From DAIDKA01 sp035487155 (lineage in GTDB: Bacteria; Pseudomonadota; Gammaproteobacteria; Steroidobacterales; Steroidobacteraceae), in the NCBI GenBank assembly GCA_035487155.1, contig DATHMK010000093.1:15672-79671 (forward strand): a DNA stretch of 64,000 nt, read 5' to 3'. Below, piece after piece: positions 44,109 to 52,205 of this stretch. A program made the translations under genes and the position numbers. Each line of letters begins with the position of its first letter. Position 1 is the stretch's first letter. The notes beneath the pieces are model-generated. The model had not been told where the DNA came from. It searched no databases and saw nothing but the letters and a program-made list of their open reading frames with translations.

Positions 44109-44654
44109 ATGGGAGGAGACTTCGTGCAGGAGTACTACACGGTCGCGTTTCTGGACATCGCTGCGGATGACCGGCGCTGGATACAGCGATTCCGCGAGCA
44201 GCATGATCCGTTCTACGGAACAGTGGATCCTCACTTCACGCTGGCCTTTGGCATTCGCGACCTGCCCGAAAACCTGTACCTCAATCACATTGCCGGCGTC
44301 GCCCGCGCCTCCCGCCAGATCCCTTTCACCTGCCGATATGCCATGCTGGGTGCCGACGATGTGGATGACACCGCCTATGTCTTCCTGGTACCGGATGAAG
44401 GCAATGCAGCGATCTCGCGGCTGCACGACCGCATTTATGTCGGGCCCTTCCAGCCCTTCCTGAAGCTCGACCTGCCGTACATCCCCCACATCAGCATTGC
44501 CTCGATGAAGGACTGCGGGCGTGCCAAGGAATTGTGCGATGAACTCAATGAACAGGAGATCTGCATTCAGGGTCGGCTGACGGCGCTGACGCCGGGCGTT
44601 CTCAAGGACGGTCGCTTTCACCCCTTCAGAAGCTACGTGCTCGCTCCGGCTTGA
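44109..44654 (+). CDS. 2H phosphoesterase-family protein (2'-5' RNA ligase-like)
   Basis: 181-residue protein with two HxT/S motifs about 100 residues apart: DPHFTLAFG (residue 40 region) and PYIPHISIASM (about 135), the pair that defines the 2H phosphoesterase superfamily. Members cleave 2',3'-cyclic nucleotides and RNA ends. It stands alone between serine hydrolases. Some phages use relatives to degrade signalling cyclic nucleotides, but nothing here links it to the cyclase operon 11 kb away. The ATG at 44109 gives GGDFVQEYYT; an ATG is not seen closer. Confidence 0.75.
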   Translation: MGGDFVQEYYTVAFLDIAADDRRWIQRFREQHDPFYGTVDPHFTLAFGIRDLPENLYLNHIAGVARASRQIPFTCRYAMLGADDVDDTAYVFLVPDEGNAAISRLHDRIYVGPFQPFLKLDLPYIPHISIASMKDCGRAKELCDELNEQEICIQGRLTALTPGVLKDGRFHPFRSYVLAPA

Positions 44655-44680
44655 CCGGGCCTGCGTCGCAGCAACAAAGA

Positions 44681-44725
44681 TGTCCGCGACGCTGTCCGCT
44701 GTCCGCGCCTTCGGACATGCGGACA
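44681..44725 (+). promoter_or_regulatory. Cluster of TGTCCGC half-sites (activator binding site candidate)
   Basis: Three direct copies of TGTCCGC at 44681-44687, 44693-44699 and 44700-44706 are followed by inverted copies: CGGACA at 44712-44717 and GCGGACA at 44719-44725. The 44693 and 44700 copies pair with these as two interlocked inverted repeats. The cluster lies about 70-110 bp upstream of a sigma-54-type promoter, the usual place for an enhancer-binding protein's upstream activating sequence. Confidence 0.5.
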
Positions 44726-44792
44726 ATGCTGCAGCGGCGGCAACGGCGCTGTTAACGCAACCCTGACAACCACTTGCGACAGCCACGCGAGT

Positions 44793-44808
44793 TGGCACGG
44801 TGCGTGCA
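44793..44808 (+). promoter_or_regulatory. Sigma-54-type (-24/-12) promoter
   Basis: TGGCACGGTGCGTGCA matches the consensus TGGCACG-N4-TTGCA with one deviation (G for T in the -12 element). The invariant GG (44794-44795) and GC (44806-44807) are 12 bp apart, the required register. The predicted start of transcription is near 44819-44821, about 23 bp before the ATG at 44843. Confidence 0.6.
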
Positions 44809-44842
44809 CTCCCCTCCTCCAACTGAAGACAATTGGGGGAGA

Positions 44843-46567
44843 ATGATGGTTGACGTCAGTCGACGTTCGTTCGTGGTCGGCGCGGGGCTCACCGCGGCCT
44901 GCATCGCCTCCTTCCCGCAACCGGTGGAAGCCAACCCGGATACCTCAAAGGTCGAGGCGCCGGCCGATCTTCGACCGCTCATTGAGAACGAGCGCAAGGC
45001 AATTCTCGCCGCCATGTCCAAGGAGGACATTCCCGGCGTTGGGATCTGTCTCATATATGAAGGCAAGCCCGTGTGGGTCGAGGGCTTCGGTGTCACGGAT
45101 CATGGTTCCAATCGCACGGTCACCGACAGCACAATCTTCAACGTGGAGTCGACGTCGAAGAACTTCACTGCCACCGCCATCATGCTGGCGGTGCAACGCG
45201 GTCTGCTCGATCTGGATGAGCCGATCACCACCTATGTGCCGGATTTCACCGTTCAGAGTCGGTTCGAGTCAGCGCCTGAAAGCCGCATTACCCTGCGACT
45301 CCTTCTGAGTCATCGGGCTGGCTTTACCCATGAGGCGCCTATCGGGAACAACTTCGATCCCACATTCGCGGATTTTGCGAGCCATGTGCGCAGTATCTCC
45401 GGGACCTGGCTGCGCTTCCCCGTGGGTGACCGGTACCGGTATTCGAACCTGGGGGTCGATCTGGCCGGATACATCCTGCAGGTCGTGAGCAAGATGCCCT
45501 TCGAGAACTGCCTCAAGACCATGCTCTTCGAGCCGCTCGGCATGAGCGACAGCACGGCCGCAACGGACGTGTACCGTCGGCGCGCCGATCGCGCCGTGGG
45601 CCATCAGACGGGCCACGCGACCGTGCCGCTGGAAATTCCGCTGCTTGCCTCCGGAGGCGTGTACATCAGTGCCCGTGATATCGCCGCCTATCTCATGTTT
45701 CATCTCAATCAAGGCAGGGTCGGACCCAGAACCGTGCTCGAGGCAGATCTATGGCGCGAGATGCACGGCTTCTCGCTGGGCGGCAACTATGGTCTGGGCA
45801 TCGCGCGATCCGATCTTCGTTACGGCGATACCTCGGTCCGCCAGCTCAGTCACAACGGCGGCGGCTTCGGATTCGGCTGCGCACTGGAGTACTACCCCGA
45901 ATCGCAGCTCGCGCGGGCCGTTTTTTTCAACCAGGATCTCGCGCCATCCGGGCCGCAGTTCGGGGCCGAGATCATCGATCAGCTGCTCAGTCGCCGGTAT
46001 GGGGCGCGCAAACCAAAACAGACGGCGCAGGACCTGTCCGTGATCGAGCCGACCCGCAAGCAGCTCGAGCAGTTCGTGGGTACCTATGTTGGGCGGATCA
46101 TTGCCACGGCGGTGGAGATGAAGATTGTCGATAACAGGCTCGGATTGCAGCTGGGGCCGGTATTCGCACCCATGCAATTCACCTCGCCGGTGGATGTCTT
46201 CAGCGCCGCCCCGACGGGCGATGTCTTGACGTCCCGCTACTTTCCCGGGAGCGACGGCCAGGTTGCTCACTTCGAGTGCGCGGTCAGCGACTTCAGCTTT
46301 GACTACAACGACGGGCCCCATGACCCCTTCGGACCGAACGAGCCTGGGTGGGAAAGATTCCTGGGAGCGTACAAATACTACACCTGGGGTCAGAGCCAGC
46401 CGGACGCGAGCAAGACGCTTCACCGGAAGAACGGCTACCTCTATCTCGATGACATTCGATTGGTGGCGGAGACTGAGCCGGGTCTTTTCTTTACCTCCGA
46501 CGGAGAGGCCTTGGACTTCAGGCACCCGGTACCGACATGGAAGAATATCCGTCTCGAGCGCGTATGA
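44843..46567 (+). CDS. Tat-exported serine hydrolase, class C beta-lactamase fold
   Basis: 574-residue enzyme. DVSRRSFVVGAGLTAACIASF is a twin-arginine signal; Ser103-x-x-Lys106 lies in VESTSKNFTATA; the Tyr-x-Asn motif is YRYSNLGVD; the third motif may be LSHNGGGFGFG. The C-terminal 150 residues form an extra beta-rich domain. GGGGGAG precedes ATG 44843; ATG 44846 is an alternative. Transcription appears to come from the -24/-12 promoter at 44793. The last 50 bp overlap, convergently, the 5-formyl-THF cyclo-ligase gene. Confidence 0.9.
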   Translation: MMVDVSRRSFVVGAGLTAACIASFPQPVEANPDTSKVEAPADLRPLIENERKAILAAMSKEDIPGVGICLIYEGKPVWVEGFGVTDHGSNRTVTDSTIFNVESTSKNFTATAIMLAVQRGLLDLDEPITTYVPDFTVQSRFESAPESRITLRLLLSHRAGFTHEAPIGNNFDPTFADFASHVRSISGTWLRFPVGDRYRYSNLGVDLAGYILQVVSKMPFENCLKTMLFEPLGMSDSTAATDVYRRRADRAVGHQTGHATVPLEIPLLASGGVYISARDIAAYLMFHLNQGRVGPRTVLEADLWREMHGFSLGGNYGLGIARSDLRYGDTSVRQLSHNGGGFGFGCALEYYPESQLARAVFFNQDLAPSGPQFGAEIIDQLLSRRYGARKPKQTAQDLSVIEPTRKQLEQFVGTYVGRIIATAVEMKIVDNRLGLQLGPVFAPMQFTSPVDVFSAAPTGDVLTSRYFPGSDGQVAHFECAVSDFSFDYNDGPHDPFGPNEPGWERFLGAYKYYTWGQSQPDASKTLHRKNGYLYLDDIRLVAETEPGLFFTSDGEALDFRHPVPTWKNIRLERV

Positions 46568-47195
46568 AATGCTCGGTCACGATGACGTCCATCGGAATGT
46601 CGTGCGGCTGCGGAAAGATGCTGTCCAGTTCCGCGTCGGCAAAGGCGATACCGATGGTGTGCGGACGCGGCTCTGCGGCCGCCAGGGTGCGATCGTAGAA
46701 GCCCCCTCCATAGCCTAGGCGATAGCGGCCGGCGTCGAATCCGACCAGGGGCACGACCAGCAGGTTGGGTTGCACGACGTCCCGTTCCGGTGGCACGGGT
46801 ATATTCCAGTGTCCGCGCTTCAGCGCCGCGCCGGGTCGCCAGCGCCAGAACTCCACGGGTGTCGCGTCCCGGACCACCACCGGCAGCCCCACCACGCCAC
46901 CGGCCTTGACGTGATGGCGCGCGAACTCCCTCAGGTCGATTTCACCGCGTATCGGCCAGTACACGCCCAGTACCGGATAGCGGGCCACATCGATTGCGCC
47001 CTTCAGGTAGTCAATCACCGGCACACTGAGGCGCTTGCGCTCCTCGGGGTCCCGCGCCATGCGCCGGCCGATGAGCGCCGTCCGCTGCGCCTTGCGCCAG
47101 GCCTTGATCTCGCTCCAGGTCGAGGGCGCCGTGTCGAAATCCGCCGCATAGCAGACCGGGGAGGCATGCTCGTGCGGTTCATCTTTTTCGCCCAT
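46518..47195 (-). CDS. 5-formyltetrahydrofolate cyclo-ligase
   Basis: 225-residue enzyme that converts 5-formyl-THF with ATP to 5,10-methenyl-THF. The family motif LVGFDAGRYRLGYGGGFYDR is complete, preceded by YWPIRGEIDLREF and the N-terminal KAWRKAQRTALIGRRMA. About 28 residues (MGEKDEPHEHASPVCYAADF...) precede the usual start, so the N-terminus is longer than typical. Its ATG (47195) and the plus-strand ATG of the FAD monooxygenase (47194) share the sequence CATG, so the genes diverge with no intergenic DNA. Confidence 0.93.
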   Translation of the reverse strand: MGEKDEPHEHASPVCYAADFDTAPSTWSEIKAWRKAQRTALIGRRMARDPEERKRLSVPVIDYLKGAIDVARYPVLGVYWPIRGEIDLREFARHHVKAGGVVGLPVVVRDATPVEFWRWRPGAALKRGHWNIPVPPERDVVQPNLLVVPLVGFDAGRYRLGYGGGFYDRTLAAAEPRPHTIGIAFADAELDSIFPQPHDIPMDVIVTEHFIRARDGYSSMSVPGA

Positions 47196-48381
47196 GACGC
47201 ATACTACACCGGTGGAAGACGTCATCATTGTCGGGGGTGGCCCCACCGGGTTCATCTGTGCACTGGGCCTCGCCCAAGCCGGGGTGCAGGTAACGGTCAT
47301 TGAAGCCGAACCCCGTATCGTCGACTCGCCGCGGGCGGCCGTCTATCACTGGAGCGTGGTCGAAGGACTGGAGCGACTCGGCATCCGCGAGGAGGTCGAG
47401 CGCACTGGAATCACGAAGCAGGATTACACCTACCTGGTGCACAAGACCCGTGAGCGCATCGACTTCAGTCTCGAGGTTCTGAACGGCCGCACGCCCTACC
47501 CCTACAACATCCATCTGGGCCAGCACCGGCTGGCCGGGATCGCGCTGCAGCGGCTGCAGCGACACCCGCAGGCCACGGTTCGCTTCAATACGCGGCTGAG
47601 GCAACTGGTACAGAATGATGAGGGTGTCACCCTCCAGGTCATGACGCCGGATGGCGCGCAGGAGATGCGTGCGCGCTGGGTGATCGGAGCTGATGGCGCC
47701 GGCAGCACGGTACGACGGCAGCTGGCGCTGGAGTTCGAAGGCATGACCTGGCCGGAACGCTTCGTCGCGACCAATCTCTACTTCGACTTCGAGCAGTATC
47801 ACTACGCGCGGGCGACTTTTCTCATTGACGATACCTATGGCGCCGTCATTGCGAAACTGGATAACCAGGGCCTGTGGCGCTGCACCTACATGGAGGATGC
47901 CAGCCTGCCGGAGGAGTCGGTGCGCGAGCGGCTGCCACGTGTCTACGATGCCATCCTTCCCGGGGCGCACTACAGCGTCGAGCGCCTGACGCCCTATCGT
48001 ATGCATCAGCGTTCGGCGCCCCGTTACCGCCTGGGCCGCGTGGTTCTGGTGGGCGATGCAGCCCATGTCACCAACCCCACGGGCGGGCTGGGGCTCACCT
48101 CCGGGCTGTTCGACTGCTTTGCCCTGTATCCGGCGCTGACCTCGGTGCTCAGCGGTGCCGACCCCGCCATCCTGGATCGCTATTCGGATTCGCGCCGGGA
48201 TATTTTCTTGAACCGGATCTCCCCGCAGTCCACTGCCAACAAAAGGCTCATCTATCACGCCAATGGCGGCGGACGACATCTGGATGAGGCGCTGGTGGGC
48301 CTGCGCCGGCTCGGCACCGATCCTGATTTCGTGCTGCAGCGGCTGTACTTTTTGAAGTCGCTGGAATCACCGCCGCTGTAG
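47194..48381 (+). CDS. FAD-dependent aromatic monooxygenase (PheA/UbiH-type)
   Basis: 395-residue group A flavoprotein monooxygenase. EDVIIVGGGPTGFICALGLA is the FAD-binding GxGxxG, RWVIGADGAGSTVRRQL the DG motif, and RLGRVVLVGDAAHVTNPTGG the GD motif with the (A/P)xxGxG extension. Such enzymes hydroxylate phenolic rings with NAD(P)H. It is the first gene of a run with a Tat protein, a p-cresol-methylhydroxylase-like flavoprotein and a cytochrome c, which suggests oxidation of an alkylphenol. Confidence 0.9.
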   Translation: MTHTTPVEDVIIVGGGPTGFICALGLAQAGVQVTVIEAEPRIVDSPRAAVYHWSVVEGLERLGIREEVERTGITKQDYTYLVHKTRERIDFSLEVLNGRTPYPYNIHLGQHRLAGIALQRLQRHPQATVRFNTRLRQLVQNDEGVTLQVMTPDGAQEMRARWVIGADGAGSTVRRQLALEFEGMTWPERFVATNLYFDFEQYHYARATFLIDDTYGAVIAKLDNQGLWRCTYMEDASLPEESVRERLPRVYDAILPGAHYSVERLTPYRMHQRSAPRYRLGRVVLVGDAAHVTNPTGGLGLTSGLFDCFALYPALTSVLSGADPAILDRYSDSRRDIFLNRISPQSTANKRLIYHANGGGRHLDEALVGLRRLGTDPDFVLQRLYFLKSLESPPL

Positions 48382-48413
48382 TTGCAATGCTAGACTGCGC
48401 CCGGGGAGATGCA

Positions 48414-49031
48414 GTGATCAACCGACGCGAATTCCTTGAGGCCGCGGCCATCTCGGCCCTGCCGGTCATTGCCAGTGCATCGGCGGCGGCGCAGGCTCAA
48501 GCCGCGCCCGCTCCGGCCCTGCATACCATCGTCATCGACTCACGCCACGCGGAAGGGCGCAGCCTGGGCGCAGGGGTTGCGGCGCAGGGCGCAATGCTTC
48601 GTGCGCTCCCGGACGGGGATGTGACGCGGCTGTGGCTCGAGGAGCTTGCTCCGGCCTGGCGACACCATCCGATTCCCATCGGTGGCCTTACCGGACGGCC
48701 CGCGCTTTTCTGTCTGGAGCAGTTGGCCCGCACCTGCGGCCTGCGCGTCGTGTTCCACGCCGAGCACATCGTGCATGCAGCAGGCCGCACCGAGCACCGC
48801 CTGTTGCGTGGCGCACAAGCCGCGGGACTTTCCGCGCGCAGCCTGATCCGGGCCGGACCGCTGTGGCCCGCCCGTATCGCCGAGGTCCTTGGGCGTCCCG
48901 ACCGGTTTGCGGGCCGCGAACGGCAGGGACTTTCGGAAGCCGCGCTCAGTCCCGCGCTGCCACCGGGTGCGTCGCTTCTTACCTCCTGGATCATTGCTGG
49001 AGCTGTTCCATGGCGCTACCGCCCAATGTAA
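48414..49031 (+). CDS. Tat-signal hypothetical protein
   Basis: 205-residue protein. The N-terminus INRREFLEAAAISALPVIAS is a twin-arginine signal. The rest (IVIDSRHAEGRSLGAGVAAQ, WLEELAPAWRHHPIPIGG, PALFCLEQLARTCGLRVVFH) has no recognised domain. GTG 48414 follows GGGGAG, so it is preferred to ATG 48387. Its 3' end overlaps the flavoprotein gene by 22 bp, so it belongs to that operon; it might be an assembly factor or a periplasmic companion. Confidence 0.65.
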   Translation: MINRREFLEAAAISALPVIASASAAAQAQAAPAPALHTIVIDSRHAEGRSLGAGVAAQGAMLRALPDGDVTRLWLEELAPAWRHHPIPIGGLTGRPALFCLEQLARTCGLRVVFHAEHIVHAAGRTEHRLLRGAQAAGLSARSLIRAGPLWPARIAEVLGRPDRFAGRERQGLSEAALSPALPPGASLLTSWIIAGAVPWRYRPM

Positions 49032-50530
49032 CTGCGACCGACTTCAATGCCGCGCTGGCGGCCTGGCGCCACAGTGTCGGTGCCGAATGGGTGTTCACCA
49101 GCGATGCCGACATTGCGCTATACCGCGATGCTTACTCACCCTACTGGGGCGAGCCTGAGGAGCGGCTTGCTTCGGCCGCGGTGGCGCCGGCGACTCTTGA
49201 GCAGGTCCAGGCGGTGGTGCGCGCCGCCAACCAGTACGGCATTCCGCTCTATCCCATCTCCACGGGGCGCAATCTCGCCTATGGCGGCGCGGCGCCGGTG
49301 TACTCCGGCAGCGTAGTACTGGACCTCAAGCGCATGAATCGCGTGCTGGAAGTCAACGGTCGCAATGCCTATGCGCTGGTCGAACCGGGCGTCAGCTATT
49401 TCGATCTGTACGAGCATGTCACCCAGGCAGGCCTTGATGTGTGGATCGATCCGCCCGACCCGGGGTGGGGCAGTGTGATCGGCAATGCCCTGGATGGCGG
49501 CGGCGGCTGGACGGCTTCCCCGTTCCGCGATCACTTCGGCGCACATTGCGGCATGGAAGTGGTGCTGGCCAATGGCGAGGTGGTTCGCACCGGCATGGGC
49601 GCGGTGCCGAACTCGAAATCCTGGCAGCACAACCGCTGGGGTTTCGGTCCCTGGGTGGACGGCCTTTTCCGACAGTCGAACTTCGGCGTGGTCACCAAGA
49701 TGGGCTTCTATCTCATGCCGCGGCCGGAGGTGATGTGGACCGCCACCGTCACTTCGGCACGCGACGAGGACATCGTGCCGATGCTCGATGTCCTGAACCT
49801 GCTCGAGAACGCGCATGTGGTGAATGGCTCCACCCAGATCTTCGGTGGCTTCGGGGGGAACTCATCGCCCTGGAATATCCAGGTGCCTATCTACGGACCC
49901 GAGGAAGTGGTGCGGGCGCAGATGCACTACGCCAAAACCAAGTTCACGGCCATTGCCGATGTGAAATTCGTGGAGGGCGAACTGTTCCACACCCCGCTGT
50001 CGCCTGAGGCGCAGGCGCGCGTGCGGCTGGTGAATTTCGGCATTCCCAACCTTTCCACATTCGCGATGCTGGGTCGCAGTCCCGGCAATCCCGAGCCTGA
50101 CGGAGGCCATATCGGCTTCTCGCCCATCGTGCCGCGCACCGGCGAGTCGCTGCTGGAATTCAAGAAGTTCTACCACGACAATCTGGCAACGGTGAGCGGC
50201 GGGGAAAACCTCGGCATCATCGGGCCGGTCTACATGACCAACTGGGACCGGACCCTGGTGTGCCTGATCATGTTCCCCATCGGCCGCGACAAGGTCCGCA
50301 ACGCCAAGATGCGCCGCGCCTTCGAAAGCTGGGTACACCTCGCGGCCGAGCGCGGCTGGGCGGAGTACCGGGCGCCCGCCGCATTCCAGGATCTGGTTGC
50401 CAGCACCTACTCATACAACGATCACGCTCTGAGGAGACTTCGCGAGACCATCAAGGATGCCGTCGATCCCAAGGGCATCCTCTCGGCCGGTCGCTACGGC
50501 GTATGGCCCAAGCACCTCAGGAAGGTGTGA
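49010..50530 (+). CDS. p-Cresol methylhydroxylase / vanillyl-alcohol-oxidase-like flavoprotein
   Basis: 506-residue FAD-linked oxidase of the VAO/PCMH group. The PP-loop domain shows IPLYPISTGRNLAYGGAAPV and GSVVLDLKRMNRVLEVN; the GVSYFDLYEHVTQAGLDVWID segment and DPGWGSVIGNALDGGGGWT match the family. The C-terminal domain shows LSAGRYGVWPK, as in PCMH/VAO. A Tyr or His covalent FAD anchor cannot be assigned by eye. A cytochrome c gene follows after one base, giving the flavocytochrome pair of PCMH: oxidation of the 4-alkyl group of a phenol at the expense of cytochrome c. Confidence 0.88.
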   Translation: MALPPNVTATDFNAALAAWRHSVGAEWVFTSDADIALYRDAYSPYWGEPEERLASAAVAPATLEQVQAVVRAANQYGIPLYPISTGRNLAYGGAAPVYSGSVVLDLKRMNRVLEVNGRNAYALVEPGVSYFDLYEHVTQAGLDVWIDPPDPGWGSVIGNALDGGGGWTASPFRDHFGAHCGMEVVLANGEVVRTGMGAVPNSKSWQHNRWGFGPWVDGLFRQSNFGVVTKMGFYLMPRPEVMWTATVTSARDEDIVPMLDVLNLLENAHVVNGSTQIFGGFGGNSSPWNIQVPIYGPEEVVRAQMHYAKTKFTAIADVKFVEGELFHTPLSPEAQARVRLVNFGIPNLSTFAMLGRSPGNPEPDGGHIGFSPIVPRTGESLLEFKKFYHDNLATVSGGENLGIIGPVYMTNWDRTLVCLIMFPIGRDKVRNAKMRRAFESWVHLAAERGWAEYRAPAAFQDLVASTYSYNDHALRRLRETIKDAVDPKGILSAGRYGVWPKHLRKV

Positions 50531-50531
50531 G

Positions 50532-50873
50532 ATGCGGCGCGCATCCTTCCTGGTTCTGGCGGCGGTCCTGGGCGCACAGGTGGCGAGCGCGGACCAACCA
50601 TCCTCCGTATCCGGCAAGGCTGTCTACGAATACTGGTGTGCACCCTGCCATGCCGCGGGACCCGGCCATCCTGGCACCCAGTCACTGCAGCTCAAGTACC
50701 AAGGGAAACTGCCGCCCGTGTTGCTGGATCGAACCGACCTGTCACCGCAGGCAGTGGCCGTGTTCGTGCGCCAGGGAATCCTGCTGATGGCGCCGTTTCG
50801 CAAGACCGAAATCACGGATGCGCAGCTGGATGCTCTCACCCGGTACGTGGCGGGCCAATACCAGGCGCATTGA
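50532..50873 (+). CDS. Cytochrome c subunit (PCMH-like)
   Basis: 113-residue periplasmic monoheme cytochrome. Signal peptide (MRRASFLVLAAVLGAQVASAD), heme motif YWCAPCHAAGPGHPGT (Cys36-x-x-Cys39-His40), and a candidate distal Met in ILLMAPFRKTEIT. It is one base downstream of the flavoprotein stop, the layout of p-cresol methylhydroxylase genes, so it is probably its electron acceptor. Confidence 0.88.
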   Translation: MRRASFLVLAAVLGAQVASADQPSSVSGKAVYEYWCAPCHAAGPGHPGTQSLQLKYQGKLPPVLLDRTDLSPQAVAVFVRQGILLMAPFRKTEITDAQLDALTRYVAGQYQAH

Positions 50874-50972
50874 GGCCCGATCAGGCGCCATAGGGCGCCA
50901 TTATTGCGGCACCGGCTCGCCACAACCTCCTAGCAGACTTACCTTCGCGGCAACTCCGCGGAGGTTGAGAAA

Positions 50973-52205
50973 ATGTCTGGGCGGGTGGATGAGGTTCTGG
51001 AGGTACTGCAGCGGGTGTTGGTGGAACCGATCGGCCGGCTGTGCCGCGCATTGGGTGCCGGTGCAGTGGCGCTGGGCGCCGCCGTGGTACGGCGTCGCTG
51101 GCAGCTCGGGGCCATCGCCGTAGTCGCGGTCTGCGCCTATGCACTATACAAGCATCCACCGTTTGCCAGCGTCAACGGCGGGGAGGTCATGGTCCGATCG
51201 AACCAGCTCGACGGGTCGGTGACGGCCTTCTCGGGCGGCACGGTGCTGGTGCTGCCAAAAGTCCACCAGGTACGGCGCTATTCCACCCGCGATCAGGTGT
51301 ACCGGCTCGCCGAAGGCGCCAGCGCCACCGGTTCGGCCCCCTTCCAGTCCACCGAAGGCCTGTCGATCGGCGTCGATCTCACCATACGCTGGGCCATCGA
51401 TCTGAACCGCATTGCGCAGTTTTCCAAGGCCTACCCGGATGATCTGAATGCGGACCTGGTGCGACCCGCCGTGCAGGACATTGCCTATCCGCTCTTCGCC
51501 CGGCACACGGTGCGCGAAATCTTCACCGTCCAGCGCGCCGACATCCAGCGCCAGCTCACCGCGCAACTCAAGCCGCGGCTGGCGGCGATGGGGCTGGTAC
51601 TGCGCAGCGTCAGCATGGGCCAGGTGGATTTGCCGCCCGACTACCGGGCTGGAATGGAGAAGCTCCTGGACGAGGAGCTCGAGACCGAGAAGATCCGCTA
51701 CACCCTGCAACTGAAGGAGGCGCAGGTCAAACAGACGCAGCTTGAATCCGAGGCGGAAAAAGTGCGCCGCCAGGCCGCAGCCGAGGCGGCCGGGCAGGAG
51801 CAGGTGATTGCGGCCAAGGCGCAGGAAGAGACCATGCAGCACATCCTGCCCTTCAAGCAGAAGCAGATCGAACAGCGCCAGCTTGAGGCCGAGGCCGACA
51901 AGGTGTCGCGGATCCGCACCGCCGAAGGCGCCGCCGAGGCGCGCCGCATCGAAGCCCGGGGCGAGGCCGACTCGCGCCAGAAGCTCGCCGACGCCGAGGC
52001 CTATCGGCTCGATCTGGTCGGCAAGGCGAATGCCGGCCAGATGCAGCGCGAGGGTGCGCTGATCACCCAGTACCCGCTTCTCATCCAGAAGACGCTCGCC
52101 GACAAGCTCTCGGACAAGGTGCAGGTCATCATTGCCCCCACGCCGGAGGCCGGGCACTTCATCGGATCGAATCTGCTGGGCGAACAATCCGAGGCCAAGC
52201 CGTGA
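50973..52205 (+). CDS. SPFH/Band 7 (prohibitin-like) membrane protein
   Basis: 410-residue protein: helix at about 42-60 (WQLGAIAVVAVCAYALYKHP), then a prohibitin-type domain (about 70-245, with VYRLAEGASATGSAPFQSTEGLS, IRWAIDLNRIAQFSKAYPDD and TVREIFTVQRADIQRQL), then a long coiled coil (about 225-360: KEAQVKQTQLESEAEKVRRQ... EARRIEARGEADSRQKL). This resembles HflK/prohibitin assemblies that ring the membrane. Starts at ATG 50973; stop overlaps the next GTG (GTGA at 52202). Confidence 0.85.
   Translation: MSGRVDEVLEVLQRVLVEPIGRLCRALGAGAVALGAAVVRRRWQLGAIAVVAVCAYALYKHPPFASVNGGEVMVRSNQLDGSVTAFSGGTVLVLPKVHQVRRYSTRDQVYRLAEGASATGSAPFQSTEGLSIGVDLTIRWAIDLNRIAQFSKAYPDDLNADLVRPAVQDIAYPLFARHTVREIFTVQRADIQRQLTAQLKPRLAAMGLVLRSVSMGQVDLPPDYRAGMEKLLDEELETEKIRYTLQLKEAQVKQTQLESEAEKVRRQAAAEAAGQEQVIAAKAQEETMQHILPFKQKQIEQRQLEAEADKVSRIRTAEGAAEARRIEARGEADSRQKLADAEAYRLDLVGKANAGQMQREGALITQYPLLIQKTLADKLSDKVQVIIAPTPEAGHFIGSNLLGEQSEAKP

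Noticed and set aside
28452..46567. The three beta-lactamase-fold enzymes as antibiotic-resistance genes
   Set aside because: The SxxK motifs fit, but lengths, extra C-terminal domains and the atypical YxN/KTG regions fit esterase or peptidase-type serine hydrolases. Resistance is not supported.
50884..50899. GGCGCC-ATAG-GGCGCC hairpin after the cytochrome c gene
   Set aside because: The stem is only 6 bp, made of a self-complementary word, and the following sequence (ATTATTG) is not a T-run. It could slow polymerase but is not a convincing intrinsic terminator.
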